NCBI GenBank assembly: GCA_027063585.1
Contig: JAMORM010000058.1
Span: 1-8,345, forward strand
Source: Sulfurimonas sp.
GTDB taxonomy: Bacteria > Campylobacterota > Campylobacteria > Campylobacterales > Sulfurimonadaceae
Length of the DNA: 8,345 nt
Direction: 5' to 3'
Of the stretch, positions 7,586-8,345 are shown in pieces. Below the pieces are notes generated by a model. It saw only the letters and a list, made by a program, of their open reading frames with translations. It was not told where the DNA came from and did not search any database. The position numbers and the translations under genes are program-made. Each line of letters begins with the position of its first letter. Position 1 is the stretch's first letter.

Positions 7586-7759
7586 ATGAGCGAAAATAAA
7601 TTAGTAGAAGAAGAATTGAATTTTCAAAAAGAGCAGTTTAGTTTAACAATGATACCGGGAAAATTTGCACGTGCAATGAGAACGTGCGTTATTTGGCAGT
7701 TTATTAGATTTTTAATAATTAATATTAAAATGATTGTAGTAGTGAGCAAAAGTCACTAA
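7586..7759 (+). CDS. Small protein (57 aa) co-transcribed with sqr, putative membrane-associated
   Basis: I do not recognise this as a named family. It starts 15 bp after the sqr stop behind a near-perfect Shine-Dalgarno sequence and ends 5 bp before a terminator hairpin, so it is the last gene of the sqr transcript. Residues 3-16 are acidic and helical in character. Residues 23-32 carry basic residues (K26, R29, R32). Residues 33-53 are hydrophobic but interrupted by Q38, R41 and K48, which fall on one face of a helix; W37 and C34 are also present, and the protein ends in SKSH. That pattern suggests a helix lying in or along the membrane surface rather than a plain transmembrane anchor. A role as an accessory or anchoring peptide for the SQR-like enzyme is inference from position only. 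Confidence 0.75.
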   Translation: MSENKLVEEELNFQKEQFSLTMIPGKFARAMRTCVIWQFIRFLIINIKMIVVVSKSH

Positions 7760-7764
7760 TTTAA

Positions 7765-7797
7765 AGAACTTCGGGAATCTCTCGGAGTTCTATTTTA
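7765..7797 (+). terminator. Rho-independent terminator after the sqr transcript
   Basis: AGAACT (7765-7770) pairs with AGTTCT (7786-7791). The pairing continues inward for six more pairs, including two G-T wobbles, leaving a 3-nt loop. A short T-rich run (7793-7796) follows. It ends the sqr plus small-protein unit and separates it from the deformylase-like gene. Confidence 0.75.
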
Positions 7798-7839
7798 CAT
7801 AAACTTTCCAAGTATTATTTATCCAAAAAAGGTTTTTAG

Positions 7840-8345
7840 ATGGTAAGAGTGATTATTAAATATCCTGCACCACTCAGCGTTGAATATGCCACGGATGTAC
7901 GTATTTTTAATGAGGAATTATTTGCCTTGATAGAAGATCTTAAAGATACTATCAATGAAAATAATTTGGATGCTTTGAGCGCATATCAAATTGGAAACTA
8001 TTATAATGTCATTGTTGTTAAAAATGACAACGGTGAATTGATTGAAATGATTAACCCTCGTTTGATTAATCATAATGGTACAATTATAACGCAAGAATCA
8101 ACAGCTTATTATCCGGGTAAAACTGCAACAATTAAAAGATTTGAGCATATTAGTGTAGTTTATCAAGACAGGAACGGGAATGATACATCCATACAGGCAA
8201 GCGGAGATTTTGCAGTAAGAATTCAAAGAAAAATCGACTATACATTTGGAGCAACATTTATTCAAAAAATGTCTAAAGAAGAAAAAGAGAAGTTTGAAAA
8301 GAACTTAGAAAATGGTATAAATACTACCAATGCTGATTATTGTCC
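7840..8345 (+). CDS. Peptide deformylase-like protein lacking the metal ligands (partial, runs off the right edge)
   Basis: The frame is open for 168 codons to the window end. The N-terminal half follows the peptide deformylase fold (FNEEL..LIEDLKDTI, then a Q-I-G loop, then MINPRLI). At motif I the usual GLAAPQIG reads ALSAYQIG (45-52), keeping Q50. At motif II the usual EGCLS reads ESTAY (86-90), so the metal-binding Cys is Thr88. At motif III the usual QHExDH reads QRKIDY (129-134), so both His ligands are Arg130 and Tyr134 and the catalytic Glu is Lys131. With all three ligands and the catalytic acid gone, it should not deformylate proteins; a binding or regulatory role is possible. The frame is intact, so it does not look like a decaying copy. 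AAAAAAGG (7825-7832) lies 7 bp before the ATG. A weak TATTAT (7813-7818) could be its -10 box. It may be longer than typical deformylases (about 170 aa), but its end is not visible. Confidence 0.8.
   Translation, partial: MVRVIIKYPAPLSVEYATDVRIFNEELFALIEDLKDTINENNLDALSAYQIGNYYNVIVVKNDNGELIEMINPRLINHNGTIITQESTAYYPGKTATIKRFEHISVVYQDRNGNDTSIQASGDFAVRIQRKIDYTFGATFIQKMSKEEKEKFEKNLENGINTTNADYC

Overview
The window looks like chromosomal DNA from a chemolithotrophic member of the Campylobacterota, most likely a Sulfurimonas-like or Sulfurovum-like sulfur oxidiser. This is inferred from the strong A+T bias, promoters with a good -10 box but no clear -35 box, tight gene packing, and the combination of a long sulfide:quinone-reductase-type flavoprotein with a membrane GGDEF/EAL protein. 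The genus is a guess. No mobile element, CRISPR array, tRNA or rRNA was seen.

Left part (98-1954, minus strand): a membrane-anchored c-di-GMP signalling protein with six predicted membrane segments, an atypical GGDEF domain (NGDEF, no I-site) and an EAL domain with its catalytic residues intact. It diverges from the next unit across about 150 bp that holds both promoters.

Middle (2103-5932, plus strand): a two-gene operon encoding a DEAD-box RNA helicase (RhlE type) and the M1 zinc aminopeptidase PepN. They share one base (TAATG), so translation is probably coupled. A short hairpin terminator follows pepN.

Right part (6101-8345, plus strand): a sulfide:quinone-reductase-like flavoprotein (489 aa), then a 57-aa protein with a strong ribosome binding site and a basic amphipathic C-terminal helix, then a good terminator. 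After that comes the start of a peptide-deformylase-fold protein in which the metal-binding residues are replaced. It runs off the right edge.

The main points for a second look are: (1) a TTGTGATA motif repeated at an exact 11-bp period in front of both the GGDEF/EAL gene and the sqr-like gene, in each case with the second copy running into an extended -10 box, which suggests a shared regulator linking c-di-GMP signalling and sulfide oxidation; (2) the small protein co-transcribed with sqr; and (3) the apparently non-catalytic peptide deformylase homologue beside them.
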